Assembly (NCBI RefSeq): GCF_004014715.1
Contig: NZ_CP034835.1
Coordinates: 62,001-126,000, forward strand
Origin: Pseudoalteromonas sp. R3
GTDB taxonomy: Bacteria > Pseudomonadota > Gammaproteobacteria > Enterobacterales > Alteromonadaceae
Length of the DNA: 64,000 bases
Direction of reading: 5' to 3'
Shown: positions 1-13,006 of the stretch, one piece after another
Position numbering within the stretch: position 1 is the first letter of the stretch
Layout: the number at the start of each line of letters is the position of its first letter
Notes under the pieces: model-generated
Databases searched by the model: none
What the model saw: the letters and a program-made list of their open reading frames with translations, nothing else
Told to the model about the DNA's origin: nothing
Position numbers and translations under genes: made by a program

Positions 1-226
1 CGCCCGTTAATTTACGCAAATAATGCGCCCCACCGGCATGATCCGGGTGCATATGGGTGACGACAATCAACCTCAGCTGATGGAGCGGGCGATGCAGTTC
101 ATCGGTAATAAACTGACAGATCATTGCAACATCTGCGCGACTGCAGCCATCCAAAAGCAACAGTTTATCCGGGTAAGCCACCAGATAGATATTTTGAATA
201 TAGCCTTCGAGTATATGAATTTTCAT
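1..226 (-). CDS. Metallo-beta-lactamase fold hydrolase, N-terminal part
   Basis: Reading the complement from an ATG at 226 gives an open frame that leaves the window after 75 residues. The early part (LEGYIQNIYLVAYPDKLLLL, then DGC) has the alternating strand pattern that opens the MBL sandwich. The last residues contain THMHPDHAGG, the HxHxDH metal-binding motif of metallo-beta-lactamase fold hydrolases. The catalytic core is therefore present but the substrate cannot be told, because the rest lies outside the window. A weak purine stretch precedes the ATG. The gene is divergent from the secreted protein at 504, so 227-503 should hold both promoters. Confidence 0.75.
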   Translation of the reverse strand, partial: MKIHILEGYIQNIYLVAYPDKLLLLDGCSRADVAMICQFITDELHRPLHQLRLIVVTHMHPDHAGGAHYLRKLTG

Positions 227-503
227 AAGGACGGTTCATTTGCACTGACACATCTCTTATTGGTAACACATCTGACCAGATAGGCAAAACGAAATCATAT
301 GTTAATGAAGCCGGAATGCGATGCTGTTTTTATGCTTGTTTTCTAACGTTATTGTAAAGATAGCCCCTTCTTTCCATGAATATAATCATAAAGCCACTTG
401 TTTTGTTTGTTTTTTGTTCGTGCGTTTCCGTTTAAGGTTTTCTTGCGTGCCTTTAATTGATACATTCGCGCCCAAATAATTTAACACATATTAGGATGTT
501 GTT

Positions 504-2111
504 TTGAATTGGTTTTATTTGTGCGTGGTGTTGTTAATGCTGGTAGGGTATCTACCTCATGGCAATGCGCAGCAAACGTCTGGGTCTAATTTTAATGAGT
601 ACGGACCTCAATTACCCCGACATGCAAAGGGCATACATCTCAAAGGCAACCAGGATCAGCTAAGCTGGCCGGGGGTTTCAGGCGCGACGTATTACTATGT
701 CGAAGCCTATAAGGGCCATGAGGTGTATCAGGCGCGTCACGATAGTGCGATACGTGACGGTATCATGGGCAACGACACGCAAGCGTTCAGTCAGGTGGCT
801 GCTGCCAGCGCAGGCTTCAGTGGTTCCGGTGCGGCAATTATACGGCGCTACAAAAGTTACAGCACAAGTTTCACCCTGGATGCCCCGTTTGCAGATGCCC
901 GTTACCTGATAATACCCTGCAATCAGCTGGACTGCGGCGCAGGCTTTGTTGCCGAGTTATACGACGCGCAGCAGTACCATCTGGGTATAGAAACCTTTCA
1001 GACCGACAAACTCACCGTGCTGCCCTGGGAGCAGGCTCAGCTCAGCTGGGACGTCGCCGGCGCTTACCGTGTGACTTTACTCAAAAATGGCCGCTCATAT
1101 CGAACAGGCCTGCCGAACAAGGGCAGCGAAGCGGTTAAGCTTGAACAAAGCGCGCTGTTTACGCTGCGGGCCGAGGGCCATAATCGCCGTGTGGTTGAAA
1201 AGCAGGTTCAGCTTGTATTCCAGCAGGTTGACGATCCCGACACACTCCACCATGGCGCCTATTCAGTGCGTTTGCAATCTCTGGGACTGGATCCGGTGCC
1301 GCGTACTGTGGTTGCTGTGGATGACAAATATTTATTCCTGGTAGATAAGCAAAATGCGCTGCACAAGATTGATCACCGGCCGGCGCAGGCCAAAGTTGTC
1401 TGGACCCAGCAACTAAGCGGAAAAGTGCTTAACCGGCCGCTGGTGTTTAGCAGCGGCCTGTATTTTGGTGTCAGTAAGCTAGACGGCAGTGGCGAAGTGT
1501 GCCGTGTTTCTGTTTATTACTCTACCTCTGCCCGGTGCAAAACAACCAGTGATGGCGTAGTAGCCGGGGCCGCTGTTGTGCGCAGAACCAGCACTGTGTC
1601 ACAGCCCATAGACGGGCCCTTTGGTGTTGGCACAATGACGGCTTTACCACCGGTCCCGCTCAACGACTATGGAATTGTCTTTATCGACAACAAAGGGCTG
1701 ATTATGGAATACGACAGAGCCCTGAGTAAGCTGTATCAAAGTGCTTACCTGCCAGATCAAATGCGTGAAAGCGCTTCGATTGTGACCCCGTCGGCAGATG
1801 CGCAGGCGCGTACTCTGTACCTGCCATTTGTTAAATCCAGCACCGGCCAGCGCAGTGTCGCTGCCATTTCTATCGATGATCCGGGCGCCATTGACGACAC
1901 GACGCCGGGCGGACCCATCGACCCGGGTGGTCCGATATTACCTGTCGATCCCCGTGATCCGATCGGACCCGGTAATCCCATTGACCTGTTTTCTGTGCCC
2001 ATGCGCCTGCCGACCGAGCAGCAGCTGGCGCGAGATATACAAAACGCCGCCTATAACGAAAACATGATCACCGTAGAGTGGGTACACGACACAGGAGCAG
2101 GCAATGAATAA
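504..2111 (+). CDS. Secreted propeller-like protein upstream of the RHS toxin
   Basis: A 535-residue protein read from a TTG start, with AGGA about nine bases upstream. Residues 1-22 form a Sec signal peptide ending in GNA. Residues 40-250 look like beta-sandwich (fibronectin-type) modules, with LSWPGVSGATYYYVEAY as a typical strand pair. Residues about 265-460 carry short repeats of the VDDKYLFLVDKQNALHKID kind, resembling PQQ-type propeller blades. A Pro/Gly/Asp-rich linker with repeated DP-GP units follows at about 465-495. Its stop lies 8 bases inside the next gene (ATG at 2104), so the two are probably translationally coupled. The next protein has similar modules, which suggests the pair is exported together. 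The role is unknown; a partner or carrier for the RHS protein is inference. Confidence 0.7.
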   Translation: MNWFYLCVVLLMLVGYLPHGNAQQTSGSNFNEYGPQLPRHAKGIHLKGNQDQLSWPGVSGATYYYVEAYKGHEVYQARHDSAIRDGIMGNDTQAFSQVAAASAGFSGSGAAIIRRYKSYSTSFTLDAPFADARYLIIPCNQLDCGAGFVAELYDAQQYHLGIETFQTDKLTVLPWEQAQLSWDVAGAYRVTLLKNGRSYRTGLPNKGSEAVKLEQSALFTLRAEGHNRRVVEKQVQLVFQQVDDPDTLHHGAYSVRLQSLGLDPVPRTVVAVDDKYLFLVDKQNALHKIDHRPAQAKVVWTQQLSGKVLNRPLVFSSGLYFGVSKLDGSGEVCRVSVYYSTSARCKTTSDGVVAGAAVVRRTSTVSQPIDGPFGVGTMTALPPVPLNDYGIVFIDNKGLIMEYDRALSKLYQSAYLPDQMRESASIVTPSADAQARTLYLPFVKSSTGQRSVAAISIDDPGAIDDTTPGGPIDPGGPILPVDPRDPIGPGNPIDLFSVPMRLPTEQQLARDIQNAAYNENMITVEWVHDTGAGNE

Positions 2112-5100
2112 GATTATAGGGATAATAGGCTTTGCGCTTGGGTTGCTTGCAAGCAACTCGGCGATTGCTGGCACAAAACTAACGGAACGCGAAATTGCGG
2201 ACAGGCAAAAATATTGTACAAACAGATCTTACACTGAACTCCTGCCGGATGATGGTGGCGTACTGAAAGTGCCTGTGCAGATCGTGGATAACCGGGGAGA
2301 TGACCCGGGCCTGGGCGCAAACTTCTTTGAGTTATCTCTGATAGATGTAACCACTGGCAAGTCCACCATGTTACTCCACCGTAGCAACAGAGCACATTCT
2401 CATAATTATACGGTACAGCTCTCGGCGGCCCACTCGTACACGCTAAATGCAGAGTATTTTTTCTGGACAAGTAATGAAACTGGTGATCCAGGTACGGGCT
2501 CCGGCGGCGTAGGTTCTGGCGGGGGGATTCGGGGTGCGATCCAAGTGCACTAAGGTGTGATGACAACGAATCCATAGGTCTTTCTTCTGAACCCGGGGAA
2601 GATAGTGTTTTTGCAACAACTGTCTATTGTAGCAATCAAATATCAGTGGTGACAAAAACGGTACCCACCGTCTCTTTAGGACGTAGCAGTGTATCAGGCG
2701 ACAAGGAGACTGAGATCACTTTGTCGGCCACCGCGGTAGATGCCGGTAAGGATCTGAAGGCCCTCAAGATCTGTAAAGCGAATAGCAGGGGGGATTGCAC
2801 TGGCGCACCTATCTACTCGTGCAGCAGCGAGAGTAATGGACGATGCCAGGGTGAAAAACTCACGGCCACCGTGACTTATGATATGCCGTATAATCAGTCT
2901 CAGCGGTTTGTTGCATTTGCCACGGACAAATTTGGGCTAACGGGTCGCGCTGAATTTACCCAACAACAAATCACAGAACCGAATACCAAATCAACCGTAG
3001 AGCTGAGTTTATACGACGCCGACGGGCTGCCACTTGCTGATGGTCACACACTGTTTGGTGAGCAAGATGTGATGGTGGTTGCCAGGATTAAGGATGCTGA
3101 TACCACGCAACCCAACTGGCCCAACTCGGCGAGTTATACAGCAACTGGTCTCACCTGGCCGTTGCTGGGGGGAGGATCACGTTGAACGGTCAGGCGCAGG
3201 ATGCGCCATGCTTTAGTGACAATGGTCAACAAAAAAGGCGTAAAGAAACGCAGTGCTATCGCTCTCATAAGCTGACTAAAACCACCTCGTTTGTGTCGCT
3301 CGCTGGTGGCGGAGCCTCCAATACGGTTACACTCAATATGGCCACCCGGCCAAACCTGACAGATATTGAGCTAAGCGACGATGTGGTACTACCTAATGCG
3401 TCGATGGCGGTGCGCCTGAAAGCCTGGGATGATGGCCAGCCGGTTGACAAAAGCAGGCTCTCTTTGTGCCTGGTACCGGGAAGTGGCGCAGAGGTAACCA
3501 GCTGTGAGGGAGCAACCCCAATTAGCGCAGACCGCCTTACAGGTAGCGAGGGGATCTATACCTCCACCTTTAACGCAACCGCGGCACCGGGCCAGTATGC
3601 CCTGGTGATGATTGTGGCCGATGACACAAACATCCAGGCAGCACAAGCGCTGTCTGCCGTGCCTTTTACCGTGCAAAAAAGTGCGGGAATTACCCTAAAC
3701 TACAGCAGCAGTAACACACAGCGCACGCGTGGCGTTGAGTACAGCGAACAAATCGAAATCGGCGCGCTCAGCTCTGAGCACAGCCATGTATGCCGTATCG
3801 CGCTGGTTGAGCCAAATACGGCTAGTAACGGAGTCCTGCTCGCCAGCAAGAAGATAGATCAACCCCTCCCCTTGCTGGAAGACTCCCCGGCTACTGTGTC
3901 TGCCACCATGAAATGGACCCCCGGATTGGCGCTACCTAAGTCTCTGACGGTAAAAGTTCGGGCTTATCTGCGCACGGGTAGTCAATGTGATGAGCAGGCA
4001 GATCGCTTTGTCGACAGCACAGCAACCTATTCGTATACACTTAACTCTTTGGTGCCTGTTAATCCGCGGCTTGAGCTGGTGCATGACGGGGCAAAGAAAC
4101 CCGGGGTTATCGACATTACGTTGACGCGTAACGGCGGGCAAAGTGGCGACCATGCTACGGGCTACAACATTTACGAATATGTGAAGAACACCTCAGCCGC
4201 GCCGCCTGCCCAGCTCAATAAATGGCAGCACATAGCGACACTGTCGGCAGACAACCTGGAGCTGCAAACGAGCATCGAAAAATCTGCCCTTGATCATAAT
4301 AAGTATGCTTTTTACTGCGCGGTGGCCACCAATACCGATCACAGCGGCGAACTAAAATACAGTAACGCGGACTGTGATCAGACGCAGATCCGCAATGAGG
4401 GCACAGCCCCGCCACAGGCTTACTTTGGTAATGCTGGTCACTTCTTTGGACCTTACACCTTAGAGATTGAGTCTGAACGGGCCTATACCGCACAGAGCAG
4501 CTTGCAGTGGTACTTTAAGCTCGAACGTAAAATTGGTGATGGTTACTGGTCTACACTGGTCAGTAAAATCCCGGTCAGCCGGTTTAATGAGCATGGCCCG
4601 GAAGCCACTTATCGGGTGACATCTCCCACCGCCGATCAAGTTGTGCAGTATCGGGTCACAGCCTATAACCGCAATGGTGCTCAGAGTGTCCCAAGCACTC
4701 AGACGGTACAGCACACCAATGCAAAAATCGTTGGGGTAACCAAAGGCACGAATACACGAGAGTATATCGTTTCAGGCGCGGCGTTTGCCTCAACGGGCAA
4801 TATTGTCTCGGTGCAGCAAAATACCACCGGGATCAGCCATCAGCTGAGTGCCGCCGACATCACCTATGTCAGCAGTCATGAGCTTAAGATTAAGGTGCCC
4901 GCATCGATAGACACGGCTTATTCCAACGGTGGTTTTGTCGTGGGCGTAAAAAATGCACTGCGTGGTGCCAGTTACGCTACCTATAATGCCGACAGCACCT
5001 CCGGGCAGGTGGATGATCCGCTCAACTATACGCCTACGGTGGGCTTTAATGGCCAGCAGTACCTGGGCAAGGGGAGCGCAATTTATGCAGAAAAGGATCA

Positions 5101-8100
5101 GCGTACTCAGTGGTATCGTCGCACAGGCGGTACGCTCAGCTCTCGTCCGATTGTCACCGTCTCTGGCAGTGGCAGTGATGTGGTCTTTGCAGGCTCGCAG
5201 GATCACCATATCTATGCCTGGAGCCAGATAGGTACCCGGTTGTGGAAAACCCCCACCCGCGGGCCGGTTGAGGCCGAAGGCCTGGTAGTGGGTGATGACC
5301 AGCTCAGTGCACAGTTATTTTATGGCTCGGCCGATGGGGCGCTGTATGTGCTGAATGCCAAAACCGGTGCCATAGAGTATCTGTATAAGTTAGGGGCCAC
5401 AGTAAGCCAAAAACCCTTTGTGGTCGGCAATCAGATCTGGGCGGTCACACAGGATGGTCAGGTCCATAAGCTGGACCGAGACGCAGCCAGCCTGCAACCT
5501 CTGCAATGGGGTGATATGAACAGCTCAGCGCTGCTCAGTGCTCTGAATCGCGATTTTCCTTCTGGCTGGACGCCGGACACTGATTTCAGATCGGCCTATC
5601 ATTTGCTGCGTCTGGGCTATCTGGTGCTGGGACGGGATTTGACCCGCTATGAATTATCTTTCCTCGCCTATGCGGTTGATCATCATAATGTGACCTTGTT
5701 TGAAGTGGCGCAAGCCATGCTAACCTCTGAAGAAGGCAGACGTCGATTTGCCTTGTCTCTGAGTGACGAGCAGTTTTACGATCGCCTGGTTGAGCTGATG
5801 CATCATGTGTCGGCCAATGGTCTGGCAGGCTATGACAGAGCACACTGGATCAACAGCCTGAAAAACGGCCTGCCCAGAGCGCAGTTCCTGCTAGACGTGC
5901 AGTGGTCATCCGGGTTTGCAAACACGTACAATCGGGCTGTGGCCAGCACCTTGTACTATTATTACGGCGCGTGTCACCTTCAGGCGGTATGTAACGAGCT
6001 GGTAGACTCGGACGGCGACAACATCAGTGATGTGGCAGAAACCGCGCTGGGCACCAATAAACTTGATCCCAGAGACGGACTATTAGATGCACCGGATCTC
6101 ACCCTGACGCTGACGGGCGAAGGCCGCATTAAGGCGGGATTTAGCTACTCCCGTGATCTGGCAAGATTCAAGCTGGTGGATGTAGCAAGCAATACCTCAC
6201 CCACGACCTATCCGGCCGCCAATCGCAAGGCCGAAGGGGTACTGATCTATCCCAATGGCAGTCACAGTTTCTATGCTCAGGCCTGTATTGATGTGGCGCT
6301 GAATCCCACGACCCCAGGGGTAACGACCGAATATTGCTCCACTGGCTCGGCGCAGCAAAGTGTGACTGTGCTGGATAGTCTGACCGAAGGGCAGATAACA
6401 CCCCATGCAGCGCCAGTGAAGCCTGAAACTGTTAAACCTGTGAGCCAGAGTGCCCTGCAGACCCATCATAAATACAGTTTTACAACAGGAAGTTTTAGGG
6501 TCAATGAACAGGGTGCGGCCACTTATAGTATTCCTATTGCTGTGCCACAGGGGATCGCAGGTGTCACCCCTGAGGTCAGTCTTAGCTATAACAGTCAGCA
6601 GCCCGAGTCTATGATTGCGCAGGGCTGGCAGTTGTCGGCAGGCTCCGCCATTACCCGCTGTCGTCAGACGTTGGCGCAGGACGGCGCATTCAAGCCTGTC
6701 TCTGTTGGCCTCGACAATGAAGATAGGTACTGCCTGGATGGCCAGCGCCTGATACTAATCAAAGGTACCTCGCACGGTGAGGCCGGGGCCGAATATCGTA
6801 CCGAGATCGACTCTCAGCAACGCATTGTGGTGGAATCCGGTGAAGAAGCGTATAAAGTGCAGTTTGTGGTATACGGCAAAGACGGCAGTAAGCGTATTTA
6901 TGGCGGTACGGAAAACAGCCAGTCCGGAGGCCCGCGATACCCTACCAGCTGGCTACTGCGTCAGAGCATGGACAGTGTGGCAGCAAACAGCATTGCCTCT
7001 GAGCCCGCTGTAAATGTCATTAAGTATCGCTATCGTCACGGCGGCGAGAACGGCGATAAAGATAACGCCCTGGGCCGACTTGAAACCGTTTTATCGTCAA
7101 TTACTTATAGCCGTTACACCGTGACCTTTGAGTACCAGGCAGGGCCAGTCCGCAACCTGGCGTACAGTCTTGAGGTGGTATCATTGCCAATGCAGGCACA
7201 GGCTCAGTTGACCGGGATCCGGGTCAGCAAAGGCGCAACGCCACTGCATTATTACGATCTGGAGTTTGAAAACGGCGCCAATGGTGTGCGTCAGCTTAAA
7301 AGTGTGCGCCATTGTGACAAGCCTGTGTCGTCCTACGGCGCCCAGTGCAAACAGCCCATCATCTTTGACTACGAAGATTCCAAAACTTATCCATCGATGA
7401 GTGCATCGCATACGCTGATAGGCGCTGGCAGCAATGAAAAGATTGTGGCAACCAGTGTGCTGGATACAGATGGCAATAGCGAACCGGAACTGGTCACGCT
7501 GATCCAGCAGGAAAATCTTTACCAGCATGAGTTGTGCCTGATTGACCGCAATCGTACCCCGTCTTGCCAGCTGATAGACACCAACACTCGCCTTGAGAGT
7601 GTCAAGATGATGCCCTTTGATATGGAGGGAGATGGCACACAGGGGTTATTGATCCAGACAACGGAATCTCGCGGCAACGCCCGAAGCAAGTGGGGATACT
7701 TTACCCATGATGGCAGTCGCTGGAATGAGCAAGCGCTGCCGGGTGGCATGACCTTCAACCAGCTTCGTATTGGCGATGTCAATGGTGATGGGATGGTTGA
7801 CTTGGTGTCTACCGATAACACGGCTCATCAGGAACTTCGTCTGACACTAAATCAGCATATCAGCCTCGATTACCAACAGGATATCCTGCGTAAGCTGGAT
7901 AACGATGCCCCATTTTACTTAATCGATATGGACTTTGATGGCAAAGCTGATTTGGTGACTTCAAAATGTGCAACGGGCGGGTGTACTGAACCGGGCAAGT
8001 ATGACTATATATTTATCTTTTATAATCGCTATGATCCGGCCAACCGTGAGCACAAATTTGAAGTGGGCACCTACTCTTCACAAGCGGTGGTCCACAGCAG

Positions 8101-11100
8101 CCTGATGCCCATGGATGTCAATGGTGATGGCACCCTGGATGTGATGTATCAAAATAAGGATGAAGACTGGGAAGTTGCCCTGGTACGTCCGTCACTGGGA
8201 GAAGGGTTTAGATTTGACTGGGATGGGATCACCACGCTGACCGCCCCGGCCAATGTAACCATAGACAGTAAGGTAGCAAAGTGGCCGCCACAGCTGGCCG
8301 ACCTGAATGGCGATGGCCGCCCGGAACTGTATGTGACGGGTAAAAAGACCAACAGTATGGAATATGGCCTGTACCGCTATGAGTTTGACCCTGCAACACG
8401 GTCCTTTATAACCCCGAGCTGGGCCGCTTATCGGCTGAACATGGCGCCCACCTACAATAATACGGTCTTTTTCGCCGATATGGATGGCGACGCCATACCT
8501 GAGCTTGTGGCTCAGAATAGCTTTGGCATCACGCAGTATGGCAGAACCTTTCAGCAGCCTGCTGCCGGGCGCCTGCGTACCATCACGCAGGGCCTGGGCA
8601 ATCAAACCACCATTCGCTACGCTGCAATGTCGGACGCCAGCGTATACACTCAGGGGGATAGCGCAGTCACGGCACAATTGCAGCAAGACAGCGGCCTGAA
8701 GGTCACTGATTTGGCTGGCGGGTCAATGCTGGTCCGTGAGGTTGAAACCAGTGCGCTGGATACGCAAACCGGCGATACGTCACTGGTCGTCACCTATGAA
8801 TATGAAGGTGCGCGGGTACAGTTTGGCGGCCGCGGCTGGCTGGGTTTTGCTGCTCTGACGACGGTGACCGAAAAAGACGGTCATCAGATAGCCACCCGGA
8901 CTGAATACGAGCAGGCTTTCCCGCGCACGGGCATGCCAAAACGTACCACCAAAACCCTCTATGTGAATGGTCAGCCCCGTGTACTGAGCGATGCGGTTGA
9001 TAGCTATAAGGTGTCTCCTGAGCAGGTCGAGCCCAAGCGAGTTTATCAGCTCTACAACCAGGACAGCCGCACCTGTAGCGCCCGTGTTGACAGCGATTAC
9101 TTTATTGCCGGGTATGACTGTAGCCAGACACTAACCACGCAGGACAGCGATGGCAATGTGACCAACCTGCAAGTCAGCCAGTATAGTATCAACGGCGCGG
9201 CGGAAGACTTTTTACAGGCCGCAGCGCCCAGTGGTGCCATCTCAACGGTGACCACAGTGAACGACTTTGGCTCGGAGGCTGAGCAGCAATTGGGCCGCCT
9301 GAAAAGCGCAACCGTTACGCATGAGCGTGATGGGAATACGGTGACACGCAACAGCGCGTTCACCTACATACAAAGTGGTGAGCTGGCCGGTTTGCTCGAG
9401 AGCGAAACGGTGGAGCCAGAGGGCAGCTGCGACACCTATCTGAAAACCACCTATCGACATGATGTCTTTGGCAACGTGCTTAGCAAGCAGGTAGAAAGTA
9501 AACCTGGCTGTAACAAGGCTGGGGAGAAAATCAGCCGAACCAGCACCACCACCTATGATGGCGAAGGACGCTATGTAACGGAGCAACACAATGGACTGTT
9601 TACTACGCTGCTGGTGGAGTCGCGCAACAAATATGGTCAGGTAACTCAGGCTAAAAATGCCGATGGCGTGGTGCAGTCTACTGAGTATGATGCATTCGGC
9701 GGTGAAATTGGCAGCTACTCGCCAAGCGGGGCACAGCAGCGTACCCTGATGGCAGAGTGCCCGGCAGGGGCACCTGCATACTGCGCCTTTGCCAGCGAAA
9801 GCTATGTGAATACCGAGCTAGTGGCACGCAGCTTCTTTGACCGTCTGGGTCGTACTCTGGGCAAAGAGCGTCTGACATCCAAGGGAATGTGGCTGCGTGA
9901 TGTCAGCCATTATGACAAGCATGGTCGCGCCACTGTGGTTACCCCCGCAGGTCAGGCACCCACGTCGACTCAGTACGATGTTCTGGACAGGGTCACTCAG
10001 GTTACCGATGAGCAGTCTGGCCTGATCACCACGCTGAGCGTGACGGGTCGCATAACAAAGACCACCGTCAGTGGCAATATTCCGGGTGGCAGCCAGGAGA
10101 CTGTGGTAACGCACAATCAGCACGGTGAAAAGCACACCGTAACCGACCCTGCCGGTCAGGTGCTGACTTATACCTATACCACGCAGGGCCTGCTGGATAC
10201 CGTGTCGTCGTCGGCAGATGGCGGCACCCCTCTGATAGACAACGACTACAACGACCTGACGGGTCGTAAAACCAGCACCAAAGACCGTGACCGGGGCCAC
10301 TGGCAATACACTTACAATGCATTGGGTGAGCTGCTTGTGCAAACCGATGCCAATGGCGATAAGCTGAGCTTTGAGTACGACGCGCTTGGTCGTAAAACCA
10401 CACTCAAAATTAATAATGTGGTGGACAGCGAGTGGCATTACGACACCGACAAACCCTGGCGTCTGGACCAGGAGGTGCGTGGCAGCTGGTCGCGGTCATA
10501 CCTGTATGACGGTCTGGGGCGTCAGGTGGCATCGGTCACCGATCTGGAGAGTGACCTGAGTTGTAAAGGTCAAGTCAGCTACGAGCCAGCTACTAAAGAT
10601 GTGCGGATAACAGACGCGCTGGCCTCAGTGCATAACGCTAAATGTGTGGTGCAGCTGACCACCTTTGACGAATATGGTCGGGTGTTCCAGCAGTTTGATG
10701 ACTATCGTCGTACCCGGGATCGCGGCCGCTTTGTGGAGGCCCGTGGCCAGCGCTTATATTACAGCGCCGGACAGGTTGATAAAAAGCAGGAAGCACGAGA
10801 GGGCGACCGTGGCCAGCTGTACTATGTTGCCGACTCGCACGATGCAGCCGGGCGGGTGACCCGCTACCAGAAAGGCCACTTTAGTATGGCGGTGGGCTAT
10901 GACAGCCGCGGCCAGCTGAGCACGCTGGGGGTTGCTCAGGAGAGTGCCTATCGTTATATCCAGCAGCACAGCTACACCTTTGATGCGATGGGGAACCTGA
11001 CCAGCCGGGCGCTGAACGCCGAAGACACGGCGACCACCTTTGGCTACGACAAACTGAATCGCGTTACCACAGTCAATGGTGTTGAGCGCTACGTCTATGA

Positions 11101-13006
11101 CCCCAATGGCAATCTCAGGCACAAAGATGGCTGGACGCAAAAGTATGGCAAGGCAGGTGAACCCTTACATGCCATCTATGAGCGGGTTAAAGGCGCGCAG
11201 ACCGAGACCTTTGATTATGATGCCAATAGCAATCAGCTGTCTGCCACTGTGCACCTGAATGGTCGTGTACACACACGCACATTGGATTACAGCGCCCGTA
11301 ATAAAGTGACTTCCATCACCCAGAGTGGCGAGACAGTCACCTTTGCGTATGACGCCAATAACCGCCGTTATAAGCGTACCGAGGGCAATAAAACCATCTA
11401 CTACGTAGGTGCACTGGAGATAGTAGACGAGGGCACAGACGGCGGTGAATTTGCGAACCAGAAGTACATACGCCGCAGCATCAACGGCGATGCGGTGCAA
11501 ACCTACCACCCCAATGGTCAGGCAAGCATGCAATGGCTGTTCACCGACCATCAGGGTTCCGTGGTGGCAATCACCGACAACGCCGGTAAGTTCCTTAAGC
11601 GCTTTAAATACGATGTGTTTGGTAAACAAAGCGAGATAGTCAGGCCACCCAACAGTGACGCCAGCTACGCCAACTGGTCCACGGCAAGCATGGGGATATT
11701 CACCCGGGTGCCTGCAAACAGCCGCAGCTACACCGGCCATGAGCCCATCACGCTGGGTGGAGACAACCGCATCATTCATATGAATGGTCGAGTGTACGAT
11801 GCAGATACCGGACGATTTATGCAGGCGGATCCGTTTGTTCAGGCGCCGAATAATTTGCAGAACTATAACGCCTATACATACGTGCTGAATAATCCGCTGA
11901 GTTATACAGATCCGAGTGGGTATATTTTCGATAAATTAACCAAAGTAATAGGGTTTACTACCAACGGACTGATCGGGGCAATCGTTGCACACCATACACA
12001 ACGTTTTATTGCGAACAGTAGCACTTTGTCGACGCTATATGTAGCAAGTGCCTCTATCGCATCAAGTGCTATATGCGGACCATGCAGTATAGTAGCGACA
12101 GCTTATGTATCAGCGCAAAATACCTATTATCGAACGGGGGATTTTGGAGCGGCAATCAAAGCTGGTGCAGTTTCAGGTGTTTCTGCTGCTGCGTTTTATG
12201 CTGTGGGGAGTGCGTTTGAAGGGGTTAACACTTCCTTTGGTAGTGCTGGCTATTTTGGCAAGGTTGCGGCACATGGTCTGGTAGGTGGTACCATGTCTGT
12301 GATACAAGGAGGTAAGTTTGGTCATGGCTTTGCCGCGGCAGGATTTACACAGGCGCTCGCCCCTGCGATCGGCCGCATTCAACCGGGTGTTAAACATAGT
12401 CCATTAAGAATAGCAGCAGCGGCCATAGTTGGTGGTACTGCTTCGAAAATCAGTGGTGGGAAGTTTGCTAATGGTGCTGTGACAGCGGCATTTTCGAGGG
12501 GGTTTAATGATGAGTTGCATCCACAAAAGGCGCAGTTTTCTTACGACGAAAGTGATCCTTATTATCACAAATATGAAATGGATAATGAGATTTGTTCATT
12601 ATCAACAGAGGGCTGTTCTGCTGGAGCTGTTTGGGGGGAATTAAAGAAAAACCCTGCTCCGGGTTGGGATAACTCGAAACAAGTAGCAACTGGTGATGAG
12701 ACAGAGATTGAGTTTGCTTTCTTGAGTGGGGGGACCGTTTCCCATATTGTTGATGATAAAAATATGACTCTTTACAACATGACACATTCTGATCATATTT
12801 TTTCTGATGGGTATGTTAGCCGTTCAGTGTATGTTAGAGGTGGTTCTGTGTACGTTAAATCTATCGGGGAGGGTATTACCAGCCCGGGGACATTTAGACT
12901 AGGTGGTGTGATACCTATTTCTAGAGCGATAAGAGGTACTTTAAACATGAAACTTTATAAGGCTGGATTCGACGGTCTAGATAATAACATTAGGAGCGCA
13001 TTTTAA
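2104..13006 (+). CDS. Giant exported SpvB/TcdB/RHS polymorphic toxin, two frameshifts as sequenced
   Basis: Three open segments in different frames (2104-2553, 2646-3185, 3182-13006) join into one protein of about 3630 residues if one G is restored in each of two G6 runs. Order of parts: Sec signal peptide (cleavage near NSAIA); Ig/Fn3-like modules to about 5000; PQQ-like blades at 5100-5500; a DUF4214-like helical stretch at 5510-5980; an acidic calcium-loop motif DSDGDNISD near 6007; an SpvB-type domain from 6475 (GSFRVNEQGAATYSIPI); FG-GAP/VCBS loops (DVNGDGMVDL, DLNGDGRPEL, DMDGDAIPEL) at 7780-8500; a TcdB-middle region near 8590; RHS/YD repeats at 9950-11500; and the RHS core ending YVLNNPLSYTDPSGY near 11925. 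That core normally forms a cocoon that cuts off and encloses the C-terminal toxin. The tip after it is unrecognised. The layout matches TcB-TcC proteins, but the signal peptide sets it apart. Confidence 0.85.
2521..2526 (+). other. Frameshift site 1 in the RHS gene (G6 run)
   Basis: In the first frame the protein ends GSGGGIRGAIQVH and stops. In the frame one base back, the sequence continues GDSGCDPSALRCDDNES and on into the next open segment with no stop. Adding one G to the G6 run joins the two exactly. Confidence 0.85.
3167..3172 (+). other. Frameshift site 2 in the RHS gene (G6 run)
   Basis: The second segment ends LLGGGSR and stops. The third frame read upstream of its TTG gives GGRITLNGQAQDAPCF. 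One extra G in this G6 run yields LLGGRITLNGQ and restores a continuous frame. The run and the needed correction are the same as at the first site. Confidence 0.85.

Noticed and set aside
1757..2002. Minus-strand open frame with collagen-like GPP repeats
   Set aside because: It is the complement of the Pro/Gly/Asp-rich linker of the secreted protein at 504-2111; no ribosome-binding site or independent support.
2104..3185. Two small separate genes before the RHS gene
   Set aside because: The frames join without stops once one G is added at each of two G6 runs, and the middle segment lacks a convincing start; one gene is the simpler reading.
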